From Fortiea contorta PCC 7126 (lineage in GTDB: Bacteria > Cyanobacteriota > Cyanobacteriia > Cyanobacteriales > Nostocaceae), in NCBI RefSeq assembly GCF_000332295.1, contig NZ_KB235930.1, positions 248,895 to 312,894 on the forward strand: DNA of 64,000 bases. Reading direction: 5' to 3'. A program made the position numbers and the translations under genes. The notes under the pieces are model-generated. The model searched no databases, was not told the DNA's origin, and was given only the letters and a program-made list of their open reading frames with translations. Shown in pieces: positions 44,657-54,632 of this stretch (within the stretch, counting starts at the first letter, position 1; every line of letters begins with the position of its first letter).

Positions 44657-45259
44657 ATGTCATCTTGTGAATCAAATAATAGCAATACTTTAGAAGTAGA
44701 TGGAATTCAATTTAAAACTTTTATGCCTAAGTGCATACTGCCAATTCCACCAAAGTTACCTAATTCTAAAACTCAGGTTCATTTTGGTATTCACATAACT
44801 AACAACACAGAAATTTCTCGACGTTTTTTACTATTCTTTGCACGCCCAGAATTCCTCCGAGCTAATAAACAAAAATTGCCGAGATCTGGCCCTAATGTAA
44901 ATAGTAGCTACAATCCCCAGCTATCCGATTTTCAATTATTGATGCCTGGAGAAAGCGGATCTCTCCTATTGGAAGGATACTTCTACTGGGAGAACAATAA
45001 ATTAAAGTTTTTATTTCTTGAAAAAGATGGGTCTTCTTGGATATTCAACGATTTTAATTATGGCAGATATTGGATTCTGTTTACTTATGAAAATCAGTAC
45101 CCTACATGGGAACAAAGAGGTGATCGGAGTGATCCCATAGATTTAAAGCCAGTATGGCACGAACAAATTTACAACAACCCTAGAAGTGATATTACCAAGA
45201 TAGTAGATATCTGGATAGGGAAGGTACATACAAGTCCTATCGAGTTTCACCTAATCTAA
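44657..45259 (+). CDS. Cassette paralogue 4
   Basis: 200 aa, starts MSSCESN at an ATG with AGAGGA 8 bases upstream, a better ribosome-binding site than the other copies. It is the most diverged: FGIHITNNT, RPEFLRANKQ, LLMPGESGSLLLEGYFYWE, WILFTYENQ and IWIGKVHTSPIEFHLI, with an insertion of about 25 residues before the last block. Preceded by a broken leader (44534-44629). Confidence 0.7.
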   Translation: MSSCESNNSNTLEVDGIQFKTFMPKCILPIPPKLPNSKTQVHFGIHITNNTEISRRFLLFFARPEFLRANKQKLPRSGPNVNSSYNPQLSDFQLLMPGESGSLLLEGYFYWENNKLKFLFLEKDGSSWIFNDFNYGRYWILFTYENQYPTWEQRGDRSDPIDLKPVWHEQIYNNPRSDITKIVDIWIGKVHTSPIEFHLI

Positions 45260-45346
45260 TAGTGAACTGAATTACGGCATAATATCCATTTTTAACGCAG
45301 ACACTTGTACTATTTGGCAACAATTTTTTGTATAAAGGAGATAAAA

Positions 45347-46996
45347 ATGCAGTCAAGATATTATTTTTTTGCTGTGCTACCATCAATATTTTTAGCCATA
45401 TTTAATACTCAGTCCAGCCATGCCGTCTCTATTATTTATGAAAAAGATATAGAGAATAATATTAGTTCTGATAAAGTTATATACAGAGTTGGAAATAGAG
45501 AAGGTCAAGCATCAGTAACTGAGATTAAACCGCTTCAGAGAGGCGGAACACCAGGTTTACTTCGCGTATTGCGAGATGCTTTTCCAGATTGGAGATTCTT
45601 GACAGCAGAACCTAAAGTCAATCCTCTATATAGCCTAAACGGTGAGTTTAGAGTTAATCAATATTATGCTTGTGGTAATCTCACGTCCTGCGGATTCCCT
45701 ACAACTTCAACTTTAGTTGGCGGAGTTGGTGCATTACTTTCTGTTGAATATATTCCAGGAGAAGGAGATCCTGGGATAATAAACAATATTAATTGGATTC
45801 AGCGAGTTGTAAGTAATCATTCTGCAACTTCCGGAACACATGACGATAAAGAGGATATTTTAGATACTAGGTCAGTTGAGGAACCATTCTATTTCCCTAA
45901 GCAAGATTATAAACCCAATTTTTTTGACAGACCTTATAGAGGTGACTCTGAAAATAGTCATTACTGGAATGCTGAACTTTTCTTAGCTCAACGAATTGGA
46001 AGAGATACAGTTATGATTTATGACGGAATATCCTGGGGTTGGAGAAACCAAACAAAGCGTAGCCGTCAAGACTATTGTCCAGTTAGTAGTAATAATAGTG
46101 GTCAGAATTGTTCTTATTATGATTTTTCAGATAGCCTATCATCTGGTAATGAACAAGATAACTTCCAACTATCAAAACTCACTCCAGGGAAAAAATTTTA
46201 TGCATACATTGATAATGACATAGCCGGAAATCAATGCAATCCAAATACCTACCTAACTGCATCTGGTATAAGAACTTTGATAAATGACGACGATAACAGT
46301 AGTGAAATAGGAGATGGATTTGCCTCTGCACTAACAGGTATTATACCTAATGATGGCGCTATCAACTTCAATGTTCGTGCTGCTAATCCCGGTGCTCGTG
46401 GTGAAGACAAAGGTAACTATGAGCTGAATGTTATGGTGTTTGATAATGAAGCAGATTTTCCCCATGTTGTTGGTAGCAGTGGTGGCGGTGGTGTAAGTAC
46501 CGAACGCCCAGGTTTAACTCAACAAAATCCCATCCTTCCCAGCGCCAAAGAAGGAAACTGGCAAGTATTCCGCAACGTACCCGGTTGTCGCTGGTACGAC
46601 CCACATACAACCTATGGCTTTGAATTCCAAGCACTAGATGACACTCTGTTTACAGAGATATTAGACTTCCCTATTGGAGACGACGATAGATTTACAGTTT
46701 CAGTCGGAGATAGAATACTCGGCGAATTTGGTGCAGGAGACAGTGTAGACTTCGTTTCCTTATTTGGTTCAGGTATTTCTAACTTTAAAATCACCGATAT
46801 CGATTCCTTATTGGGTTCAACTGCAGAAACTGCTTTCCCTATTCAACTCGCATTTAATGACCGCAGAGGCAGTTTCAAAATGCGACCAATTTCTCAAGAA
46901 ACCTCTCCTCAATCTACCCCCGAATCAACATCTGTATTAGGGCTATTAGCACTCACTGCATGGGGAATAATAAAGGCGATGAAAATTCGCCCATGA
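45347..46996 (+). CDS. Secreted protein with PEP-CTERM-like tail
   Basis: 549 aa. The ATG at 45347 has AAAGGAG 6 bases upstream. Signal peptide in residues 1-27 (ending QSSHA). A large extracellular region includes HYWNAELFLAQRI and MIYDGISWGWRNQ, a Gly/Ser linker (GSSGGGG), and a C-terminal PESTSVLGLLALTAWGIIKAMKIRP that fits a PEP-CTERM sorting signal (PE-P-like start, helix, basic end) with a variant first motif. PEP-CTERM proteins are processed by exosortase and often accompany exopolysaccharide genes; the next gene is an O-antigen-ligase-like protein. Confidence 0.75.
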   Translation: MQSRYYFFAVLPSIFLAIFNTQSSHAVSIIYEKDIENNISSDKVIYRVGNREGQASVTEIKPLQRGGTPGLLRVLRDAFPDWRFLTAEPKVNPLYSLNGEFRVNQYYACGNLTSCGFPTTSTLVGGVGALLSVEYIPGEGDPGIINNINWIQRVVSNHSATSGTHDDKEDILDTRSVEEPFYFPKQDYKPNFFDRPYRGDSENSHYWNAELFLAQRIGRDTVMIYDGISWGWRNQTKRSRQDYCPVSSNNSGQNCSYYDFSDSLSSGNEQDNFQLSKLTPGKKFYAYIDNDIAGNQCNPNTYLTASGIRTLINDDDNSSEIGDGFASALTGIIPNDGAINFNVRAANPGARGEDKGNYELNVMVFDNEADFPHVVGSSGGGGVSTERPGLTQQNPILPSAKEGNWQVFRNVPGCRWYDPHTTYGFEFQALDDTLFTEILDFPIGDDDRFTVSVGDRILGEFGAGDSVDFVSLFGSGISNFKITDIDSLLGSTAETAFPIQLAFNDRRGSFKMRPISQETSPQSTPESTSVLGLLALTAWGIIKAMKIRP

Positions 46997-47005
46997 CAAA
47001 CAATC

Positions 47006-48289
47006 GTGAATCACCTCTACACCATTTTATTTTCCCTCAGCATCATTCTCATCAACCCCATCGGGTCAATGCGCGGGGAAATTTGGACTCAACCAAAAGT
47101 ATTTGCCATTAGCCTCATCTGCATACTCAACTTTTTAAACCTCTGGGAAGAAAGAGAAAACCTCAAGCTACCCGAAAATTGGAAAATTACCAGACTGCTA
47201 TGGGAAATATTTTTAGGAATCGGGTTAATTGCAACTCTTGTTAGTCCTTTCCCTTGGCATTCACTATTCGGTCAAGAACAAATGGGTGATGGCTGGCTTT
47301 ACTGGCTGCTCATCGCTATCTTTACCCTCAGTAATAACCTACTACTAAAACTGTACCCAGAACTAGCACGTTCTCAACTCGTTGGTTTAGTAATTGGCGG
47401 CGTTATCCTGGCCCTGAGCGTTTTTCCTCAAGTCATTAACTGGCGCATTGACTATACTGGCACAAGCGGTCAATTGATACAGAGTCACATTCTAGCCAGT
47501 ACCATCTTCCAAAATCAGCAGCCAATCGGTTTGTATTCCCATCGCGGTCATGCGTCATTTGTCCTCGCAGCAGTAGCAGTGATGACACTTGTTGGTTGGC
47601 AATGGCAATGGATAAATACACGTCTAGCTGTAGTCGCTGGCATCTTAATTATGCCAGCGTTACTGTTCACTCAGACCAGGGCGGGATTATTAGCCTTACT
47701 GGTAGCGACTATTTACCTATTAGGACGCAAGCATTATCAGCTTTTAGTAACAGCAGCACTGGTATGTCTGCTCATAATTGGTATCGCTACCAGTACTAGG
47801 CAGATTCATAATTCAACTGAGATTAAACAATTCACATCTGACCGAGTTTATCTGTGGCAAATAGCTAGCTATAGAATTAGTCTGCGTCCCTTACTTGGAT
47901 GGGGAATGAATGGTTTCGGCACTGCTTATTCCTCTGTGCGACCCGGCAGAAAAATAACTAAAGTAATTCACTTGGGTGATTTTAGTTTCGACTACCAAGA
48001 CGAAAATGGCCTGATTAAAACCGCACAACTACCCTCAGCTAAAGCGCACAATCTAATTTTAGATACAGTTATCTCCGTAGGCTTTCTGGGGCTGGCATCC
48101 TACCTTACCTTGTTAGCATGGTGTCTGTGGCAGATAATCCAATCCCCTTACCGTGGGATTGAAGCAGTCTTCATTGCCTATCTTGTCTTTACTTTCACTT
48201 GGTTTGAGTGCGCCCAATTTACGCATCTAGCTTGGTGGTCGCTCAGTATATTTGGTGCAATATCTCCTGTCTCGAAAATCATATCTTAA
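47006..48289 (+). CDS. O-antigen ligase / polymerase (Wzy_C) family membrane protein
   Basis: 427 aa, about 11 membrane helices. The Wzy_C-type segment LFTQTRAGLLALLVATIYLLG, and a long periplasmic loop with SYRISLRPLLGWGMNGFGTAYSSV, match O-antigen ligase-like proteins that join or polymerise surface glycans. The start seems to be GTG at 47006, only 9 bases after the stop of the PEP-CTERM-like gene, so the two are likely co-transcribed and translationally coupled. Related membrane proteins also modify pilins and PEP-CTERM proteins by glycosylation. Confidence 0.75.
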   Translation: MNHLYTILFSLSIILINPIGSMRGEIWTQPKVFAISLICILNFLNLWEERENLKLPENWKITRLLWEIFLGIGLIATLVSPFPWHSLFGQEQMGDGWLYWLLIAIFTLSNNLLLKLYPELARSQLVGLVIGGVILALSVFPQVINWRIDYTGTSGQLIQSHILASTIFQNQQPIGLYSHRGHASFVLAAVAVMTLVGWQWQWINTRLAVVAGILIMPALLFTQTRAGLLALLVATIYLLGRKHYQLLVTAALVCLLIIGIATSTRQIHNSTEIKQFTSDRVYLWQIASYRISLRPLLGWGMNGFGTAYSSVRPGRKITKVIHLGDFSFDYQDENGLIKTAQLPSAKAHNLILDTVISVGFLGLASYLTLLAWCLWQIIQSPYRGIEAVFIAYLVFTFTWFECAQFTHLAWWSLSIFGAISPVSKIIS

Positions 48290-48360
48290 AACAGCTACTA
48301 TCATCTGTTCGCTGAGTTTATTAATGGGCCCGAAAAGCTTGGTCAGACAGTTTCAAATTA

Positions 48361-48401
48361 AAATTTAACGTGCGCTTCCAACAGAGGCGCACGTTAAATT
48401 T
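48361..48401. repeat. Right copy of the palindromic repeat bounding the cassette
   Basis: AAATTTAACGTGCGC (48361-48375) and its exact complement (48387-48401), a perfect 15-bp stem with an 11-base loop TTCCAACAGAG. It lies 72 bases after the O-antigen-ligase-like gene, between convergent transcription units, and could act as a terminator. A decayed copy is at 42421-42461. Confidence 0.85.
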
Positions 48402-48459
48402 AGGTGTGACTAAATCGAGGTATGAATAATGTAGAAACGTCTCTACAAAGTAGACTTTG

Positions 48460-51400
48460 TTACTGAATCAAAAAGTCACTTGCTACCAGTGAAAGAGTAT
48501 TAGTCAGAGTGGCAAAATGAGCACCTCTACCAAAACCATCGGCAATGCCATTTTCGTTATAAAACAACTTACCATTAGTAGAGTTGTAAACAATCAAAGC
48601 TCTACTAGTTGCAGCCGCAACATCATTTTTGACAAATGCAAACTCGTTAGCAACACTGAAACCTTTACCAAGCACACTTTTTAAAGACGTGAAAGTATTT
48701 TTATAGAGGGTAATTCTGTCAGCCCCCGTCGTAAAATCAGTTATTATGTCCACACCAAAAGCGCTTGCATTAAAAGCAGAATTTGTCAAGTAATAACGGA
48801 ATTGGTCATTACCAGCGCCACCAGTCAAAATATCATCACCGCTTTCACCGACAAAGATATCATTACCATTACCACCCAAAAGCTTGTCATTACCAGCGCC
48901 GCCAACAAGGAAGTCGTTACCGTCACCACCATCGAGGATGTCATCGCCACCAAAGCCATACAAAGAGTTGTCCAGATTGTTTCCTTGAATAGCATTATTG
49001 AGAGTATTACCTACTCCTGAAACGGCAATATTACCTACGAGAACTAAATTTTCCAGGTTAGTACCCAAAGTATAGTTGACGGATGCATAAATGGTATCTG
49101 TGCCGCCAGTGATAGTTTCTTCGATAGTGTCATTACCTCTGGTGTAGTAGTTGTCATTACCATCACCACCAATTAGGCGATTTTTGCCAGCACCACCATC
49201 GAGGGTGTCATTACCGCTACCACCGCTGAGAACGTCATCGCCATCTCCACCGCTGAGGTTGTCGTTGTTTTGTCCGCCGATAATCAAGTCCTTACCGGCG
49301 CTACCGATAGCGTTAATCTTGCCCAAAAAATTTGTGGCGTCAAAGTTCTCGAAGTTTGAGACAGTAAGATTAGAGATACCCTGGACTTGGTTGTTGGGAT
49401 TCCGTAAATCTATGGTGATGGAGTCGGTGACACTACCACCAGTGAGCAAGAAAGTGTCTATTCCCGCCCCACCGTTAATTTGATCATTTTGCTGGAGGTT
49501 GGCGAATACAAGAGTAAAACTATCGTCACCACCTTGACCATTGATGATATCTGTCTTGTCTGTAGCGACAAATGTTTCCTTATTATCTGTGCCTGTGACA
49601 ATGTTGACATTTTCAGGCATGGTGATGTTAATGCTAAAGTTGGTTTTGTTAGCTGCACCAGCGGTATCTGTAGCCGTCACTTTGATGTTCAAGCTGCCGA
49701 TATCAGCGTAGTTAGAAGTACCACTGAAGGTGCGTGTAGTAGCATTGAAACTTAACCAACTAGGCAAAGCACCATCATTAGCAAGGGTGGCAGAATAAGT
49801 GAGGATATCTCCTTGGTCTGCATCAGCGAAGATGTTTGCAGGGACTTGAAATTTAAAGGCTATCCCAGCTTCTACTGCTTGGTTAGAGATAGTATTAGCA
49901 ACGATGGGCGCTTCGTTAATATCCTTCACTGTGATGGTGAGGTCTTTTTCTAATTTGCCACCATGATTATCAGTGGTACGAACACGGATCATGTGGCTAT
50001 TGCTGCTTTCAAAGTCCAGCAAGTTACCATTAGCAACAACAATCTGATTCCCATTGAGAGCAAAACGCCCCCCAGCATTGTTTAGCAGAGTATAAGTATA
50101 GGTGTTGCCAAAATCGGGGTCGGCCGCATACAAAGTACCCACCACAGTGTTATTACTGCTGTTCTCGGCAATAAAATTGTCACCAAGCTGAACATCTACC
50201 GGGTTGCGGTTAATGCTGACGGTGGCTGACTCTACATCACTGCTGAATGCTGAATTGCCGCCATTAATGCTGGCATTGACTCCAGTAGCACCGCTAACTG
50301 AACCATCAGTGCCATCCCAAGCGCGGAACTTGATGTCAGATGTGCCGTAAGAGTTGGAGTTAGGCACAAAGCGAACTCTGCTATTTGCTAGGAGTTCTAC
50401 CCGTTGCAAGTTAATATCAGCTTGGGCAGAGGTAGTGTTATCACCTAAAAATACAAAGTTAGCTCTTTCGTATGGGTCGTAGGAGAGAGGTGTTCCTAAA
50501 GGCCCGGCTTTGGTATGGTCGAAAGCTGTGTAGTTACGCAGGGAACCTTTGAGAATTGGTGCGACTCCACCCGCTGCAAATAGAGAATATGTGTCGCCTT
50601 GGATTGTTAAATCGTAGCGGGTGAGTTGTTTCTTGGTGTCGTATAAGACAGTTTCTGTGGCGCTATGAGTAAATAGTGTTCTACTAGAGCCTATAGGCGT
50701 GTTAGGCCCATCGTTTTGTGCCCAAATTTGATCTTCCCAAAAGCCAAGCTCAATTGCTTTGGTGTTGTCGCTAGTCACAACAATGACGCTGAAACCAGCC
50801 CGGTCTTGAATACCATCGTTGTTATCATCACTGCTGTGGCTTTCGCTGTTGATTTTGAGATCAAAACTCAGAGTAAAGCCTTGGTTGCGGTCAAGAACCG
50901 GAAATGCAGGGTTTAAGGGTATTGGTAAACCACCATTGTAGTTACTGTAACCAGCGCCTCCCTCTTTGGTACTGACTAGTTTAGTTTCACCACCGTTGAT
51001 GGTCTGAGTGCCTCCTGATGCTACAGCACCAATAGCAGGAGTAGCGCTAAACTGGAGCCAGCCTTGAGTGTTGGGTGCGCCACCTAACGAGCCGTTGTAG
51101 AGAGGTGTCAAGCCTGCTAGAACCGTAGCTGAGTTGTCTGACACATTACCGAAGTTTATCCAGGTAGCGCCGCTATTGAGGGAGTATTGCCATTTACCGT
51201 TGCCGGTTAAATCGGTTACAGCAATTCCTTGAGCATTCTTGTTGATATCAGTAATCGAATTTTTGATCAGGTCGGCAACTAAAATTCCTTTATTATTGGC
51301 ATCAGTGATATCTTCATTAATCGTTGGCAGCTTTGGCTCACCATCTTTATTCAATACAGGTGCCTCGTTCCTACGCAAGCTGTTAATCCAGGTCGTGTTA

Positions 51401-52500
51401 TCTCCACCGTTGGCTAAACCAGGATTAGCAGCTGCAGCATTAAAATCACTTGACCAGTTATTACCTGATGCTGTGTTACCTAGGTAAGCGCTGGCTTGAC
51501 CAGCTTTAGGAGTAGAAGTTCTAGAAAATTTAGCTATTTCCACCCCGTTCTGATTGATGAATCGAGGGATATCAGTATTATCATTATTAGCAAAAGCACC
51601 ATTTGTTGCCCAACCAATTACCCCATTAATGGCAAATAATCCTGTGTTATTTCGAGACGATATTTGTAGTACATAATCTCCTTTAGCCGGGTCGTAAGTT
51701 AAGTCTGGAATAATAGTACTGTCAACATCATTGCCGTTATAAAGCACTATTAAAGTTCCAGCCTTCAATGATTTGAACCCTTCACCAAATAGCTCGATGT
51801 TAAGTTGATTATTACCATCAGCTAATTTGTGATACTGTAGATCTAGGTTATCTTTAACAACAAGAATCTCCACCCATTCTTTACCGCCACCGTTACCTTG
51901 AGAAAATTCGTTGATGATGACATCTCCAGCGATGGCTAAAACTGAGCTATAAGTCTGCATTACTTCAGTTTTAAATGCCAAGGTAGAGTTAATTGCACCA
52001 ATTTCAAATTCTAAATTCCAGTCACCACCTAATTTTGAGCTACCTGTTTTGTTAGTCGAAGCAGCAATATTTGCTTGAGTTAATTGACTGATTTGCTGCA
52101 CAAATTTTGTGCCTTCACCACTGGCGACATCGCAACCATAAAGTAAAATATCTGCATCATAAGTTAAAGAATTTGCCCATTGTTGTAACTGATGACTATA
52201 AAATATGATATTTTCTGCATTAAGTTGAGTTGCTCCCAGTTGCAAGCTACCTTGGCTACCGTGAGAAACGATGTGAACTGACTTAAATTGACCTGTGGCT
52301 AAGGATTCTGTGATTTGGGCTATGCCGTCTTTTTTTGGGTCAAGGAGCACAACTCGAAATCCCGGTTTTAACCCGACTATTAGACTGTGATAATCAGCAA
52401 CTGCTGTGTCTATAAAAACGATATCTTTAATAGCAATTGAGAATGTTTGAACATAATTAATCTGGTTTGTAAAAGTTTTATTTTCTAGTAGTTGCATCAT
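48460..52500 (-). CDS. Large DUF4347 / lamin-tail / cadherin-like / RTX surface protein
   Basis: 1346 aa. Order: DUF4347 (~25-190, with HIVSHGSQG and LLYGCDVASG), a lamin-tail-like domain (~195-350, VIINEFSQGNGGGKEWVEI), a long beta-rich part, a cadherin-like repeat (~770-870), a putative-Ig domain (~875-975, LPSWLSFNATTRTFSGT), then two blocks of RTX nonapeptides (GGDGDDVLSGGSGNDTL and later GGAGNDKLLGGNGND), and a type I secretion-type C-terminus. No Sec signal. RTX repeats bind calcium after secretion by a type I system. Probably an adhesin or sheath/cell-surface protein; the secretion genes are not nearby. Confidence 0.85.
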   Translation of the reverse strand: MMQLLENKTFTNQINYVQTFSIAIKDIVFIDTAVADYHSLIVGLKPGFRVVLLDPKKDGIAQITESLATGQFKSVHIVSHGSQGSLQLGATQLNAENIIFYSHQLQQWANSLTYDADILLYGCDVASGEGTKFVQQISQLTQANIAASTNKTGSSKLGGDWNLEFEIGAINSTLAFKTEVMQTYSSVLAIAGDVIINEFSQGNGGGKEWVEILVVKDNLDLQYHKLADGNNQLNIELFGEGFKSLKAGTLIVLYNGNDVDSTIIPDLTYDPAKGDYVLQISSRNNTGLFAINGVIGWATNGAFANNDNTDIPRFINQNGVEIAKFSRTSTPKAGQASAYLGNTASGNNWSSDFNAAAANPGLANGGDNTTWINSLRRNEAPVLNKDGEPKLPTINEDITDANNKGILVADLIKNSITDINKNAQGIAVTDLTGNGKWQYSLNSGATWINFGNVSDNSATVLAGLTPLYNGSLGGAPNTQGWLQFSATPAIGAVASGGTQTINGGETKLVSTKEGGAGYSNYNGGLPIPLNPAFPVLDRNQGFTLSFDLKINSESHSSDDNNDGIQDRAGFSVIVVTSDNTKAIELGFWEDQIWAQNDGPNTPIGSSRTLFTHSATETVLYDTKKQLTRYDLTIQGDTYSLFAAGGVAPILKGSLRNYTAFDHTKAGPLGTPLSYDPYERANFVFLGDNTTSAQADINLQRVELLANSRVRFVPNSNSYGTSDIKFRAWDGTDGSVSGATGVNASINGGNSAFSSDVESATVSINRNPVDVQLGDNFIAENSSNNTVVGTLYAADPDFGNTYTYTLLNNAGGRFALNGNQIVVANGNLLDFESSNSHMIRVRTTDNHGGKLEKDLTITVKDINEAPIVANTISNQAVEAGIAFKFQVPANIFADADQGDILTYSATLANDGALPSWLSFNATTRTFSGTSNYADIGSLNIKVTATDTAGAANKTNFSINITMPENVNIVTGTDNKETFVATDKTDIINGQGGDDSFTLVFANLQQNDQINGGAGIDTFLLTGGSVTDSITIDLRNPNNQVQGISNLTVSNFENFDATNFLGKINAIGSAGKDLIIGGQNNDNLSGGDGDDVLSGGSGNDTLDGGAGKNRLIGGDGNDNYYTRGNDTIEETITGGTDTIYASVNYTLGTNLENLVLVGNIAVSGVGNTLNNAIQGNNLDNSLYGFGGDDILDGGDGNDFLVGGAGNDKLLGGNGNDIFVGESGDDILTGGAGNDQFRYYLTNSAFNASAFGVDIITDFTTGADRITLYKNTFTSLKSVLGKGFSVANEFAFVKNDVAAATSRALIVYNSTNGKLFYNENGIADGFGRGAHFATLTNTLSLVASDFLIQ

Positions 52501-52765
52501 AATTTTTAGGTTAAATGGAATTTTTGGACTAGCCGATATTAACGATATCTAAGTGCAATTTATGCCAAATAAAAAACAATTACCACAGTGATAATACGTG
52601 GCAATTTTTATATATTAGAAATGAAAATATAGCTAGATAAATCAATCTATGTCTGATGCTGTATCTAGTGTAGAAAATGCTTGTTAGGCATGAATATTAG
52701 GTTAGGCGAATTACCTATAAAATCACAATCTTGATGAAGTTATGGTGAATCAAATACCATCAAAG

Positions 52766-53458
52766 CTATTTAATCAGTAGTTCTGGTGATACTAATCCTT
52801 TTTGAATAGCTAAAACTGCAGCTTGAGTGCGATCGCGCACTTCTAATTTCTGTAAAATGGCATGAATATGCACCCGTACTGTACCGGGTACGATGTAGAG
52901 AATTTCAGCAATTTCTTGATTGCTTTTACCAGTTGCTACCAGCGCCAAGATTTCCTGCTCTCGCTTGGTTAAAGGATTTTCGAGAGTTTGGGTTGGTTTT
53001 TCTAAGGGTGCGGGTGTGGAATTACTTTCTAACGCTGCTCTAATTTCTGTTGTCGCTGTTTGATCCCACCAGGAAGCACCAGCAGCGACTGAACGTAACG
53101 CTAATATTAAAGATTCAGGTGGAATACCCTTGAGACAGTATCCTTGCGCTCCTGCGGAAATTAACTTTGTAATTAGGGGTTTTTCTGTACGAGACGTTAA
53201 CACCAGAATTGGTAAGTTGGGTTGCTGTTGTTTAATCTGGCGACATGCTTCAATCCCGCCAATTCCTGGTAAACCTATATCTAGTAAGACTAAATTCAGG
53301 GGATAGCGTTTTGCCAATTCTACAGCTTGTTCCCCATCTTCTGCTTCTGCGACAATTTCCAGACCCGTTTCCTGCTCTAGACGTACCTTTAAACCAAGGC
53401 GAAACAGTTCGTCGTCTTCCACGAGTAGGATTTTGATTGCATTAGCCGATTTTGTCAT
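52766..53458 (-). CDS. NarL/LuxR-type response regulator
   Basis: 230 aa. Receiver domain 1-125 with acidic VEDDE, phospho-acceptor Asp60 (LVLLDIGLPG) and K109-region KGIPP; DNA-binding LuxR HTH at ~163-225 (LTKREQEILALVATGKSNQEIAEIL, then VRVHIHAILQKL). Dimerises and binds DNA on phosphorylation. It lies 52 bases downstream of the histidine kinase on the same strand, so the two form one pair. Its targets are unknown; the divergent kdp genes are an obvious candidate. Confidence 0.9.
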   Translation of the reverse strand: MTKSANAIKILLVEDDELFRLGLKVRLEQETGLEIVAEAEDGEQAVELAKRYPLNLVLLDIGLPGIGGIEACRQIKQQQPNLPILVLTSRTEKPLITKLISAGAQGYCLKGIPPESLILALRSVAAGASWWDQTATTEIRAALESNSTPAPLEKPTQTLENPLTKREQEILALVATGKSNQEIAEILYIVPGTVRVHIHAILQKLEVRDRTQAAVLAIQKGLVSPELLIK

Positions 53459-53510
53459 TCGTTATTTGTGATTTTCTTTCATTTTCCTTGTCTACCCTAT
53501 TCTTGATTCC

Positions 53511-54632
53511 TCATGCTTCGTCGTCTACATTTGTGGGTGGTAGACAAGCGGGGAGTCGGAAGCCGAAGAGGGCGCCTCGTGGAGAGCGATTCTCTGCCCA
53601 AATTGTACCTTTATGTGCGGCAATAATTTGCCTGGTTAGGTATAGCCCTAATCCAGATCCGGGTACGTGGCGATCGCTATGTCCTTGATAAAACCGCTCA
53701 AATAAGTGCGGTAACTCTTCTGCGGTAAAGCCAGGGCCGTTATCAAGTATTTTTACGACCTGATTTTCCGAATCGCTTTCGAGTACTACTTCTACTTTAC
53801 TGCCACGGGGGGTGTGGTTAATGCCGTTGATCAGAAGATTACTAAACACACGCCCTAGTTGCAAAGCATCGCCATTTACCCAGGAAAAACGGCGGTAATC
53901 TGATTCTCCATAATGGATCGTTACATATATTTGGCGCGTTCTGGCTAATTCACCCAAGGTAGCAATGACTTCTTGTGCTAAAGCTTCTAAGTTAACGGGT
54001 AGTATATTCAGTTTTAATCCCTCAGCATCATTTCGGTACACATCCAACAGTGTTTGTACTAATTGGAGTGTGCGATGATGACTGCGAGTCATTGTTTGCA
54101 GAACTTTGTCTTGGGTAGGTGTCACTTCACCAAATTGACCACTTTGAAAATATTTGAGCGTTTCCATTGCTCCTAACAGGGGTGTTTTCAAATCGTGAGT
54201 CAGAGTAGAAACAAAATCTTCACGCATCCTAGCTAGTTGTTTTTGAGAGCGTAATTTTGCTTTTGTATCTGCGATCGCTTCTTCATTATGGCGGTTACGT
54301 TGGCTCAACCATCCTGTTACTAATAGTGCTAATACCGCAATCAAGCGATTTGCTATTGTGGAGGGATCAATCTTTTCTAGGGACGGGATCAACAAGTTGA
54401 GTAGTGTTAATCCTACTGATGCTAAGGTAACACCAAACATTGCTGCACGATTTAATCGTGAGCTGGCTAACAAAATTGTTCCTGTATACAGGTAGCCAAA
54501 TACATACCGAGGTGGTGTCAAATATTCTAGGGCTATAACTACGGCAAAGGCAATTCCTATTAGCCAGTATATCTGCCAAGGTTCCTCAAAATTAAAACTA
54601 CTCTTTTTTAGAGCTAAAAATCGAGGTAACAT
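53511..54632 (-). CDS. Membrane sensor histidine kinase
   Basis: 373 aa. Three to four N-terminal helices (about 20-110) with very short loops and no periplasmic sensor domain, a coiled coil, HisKA with His146 in STLTHDLKTPL, and HATPase motifs NLLINGINHTP, ILDNGPGF and GSGLGLYL. Lack of an external domain suggests that it senses the membrane or an internal signal. Forms a two-gene unit with the NarL-type regulator. Divergent from kdpABC across a 752-base gap. Confidence 0.9.
   Translation of the reverse strand: MLPRFLALKKSSFNFEEPWQIYWLIGIAFAVVIALEYLTPPRYVFGYLYTGTILLASSRLNRAAMFGVTLASVGLTLLNLLIPSLEKIDPSTIANRLIAVLALLVTGWLSQRNRHNEEAIADTKAKLRSQKQLARMREDFVSTLTHDLKTPLLGAMETLKYFQSGQFGEVTPTQDKVLQTMTRSHHRTLQLVQTLLDVYRNDAEGLKLNILPVNLEALAQEVIATLGELARTRQIYVTIHYGESDYRRFSWVNGDALQLGRVFSNLLINGINHTPRGSKVEVVLESDSENQVVKILDNGPGFTAEELPHLFERFYQGHSDRHVPGSGLGLYLTRQIIAAHKGTIWAENRSPRGALFGFRLPACLPPTNVDDEA

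Noticed and set aside
49151-49483. 110-codon plus-strand ORF and several others opposite the RTX protein
   Set aside because: They are mirror frames of the RTX repeat codons, low in complexity and lacking start signals.
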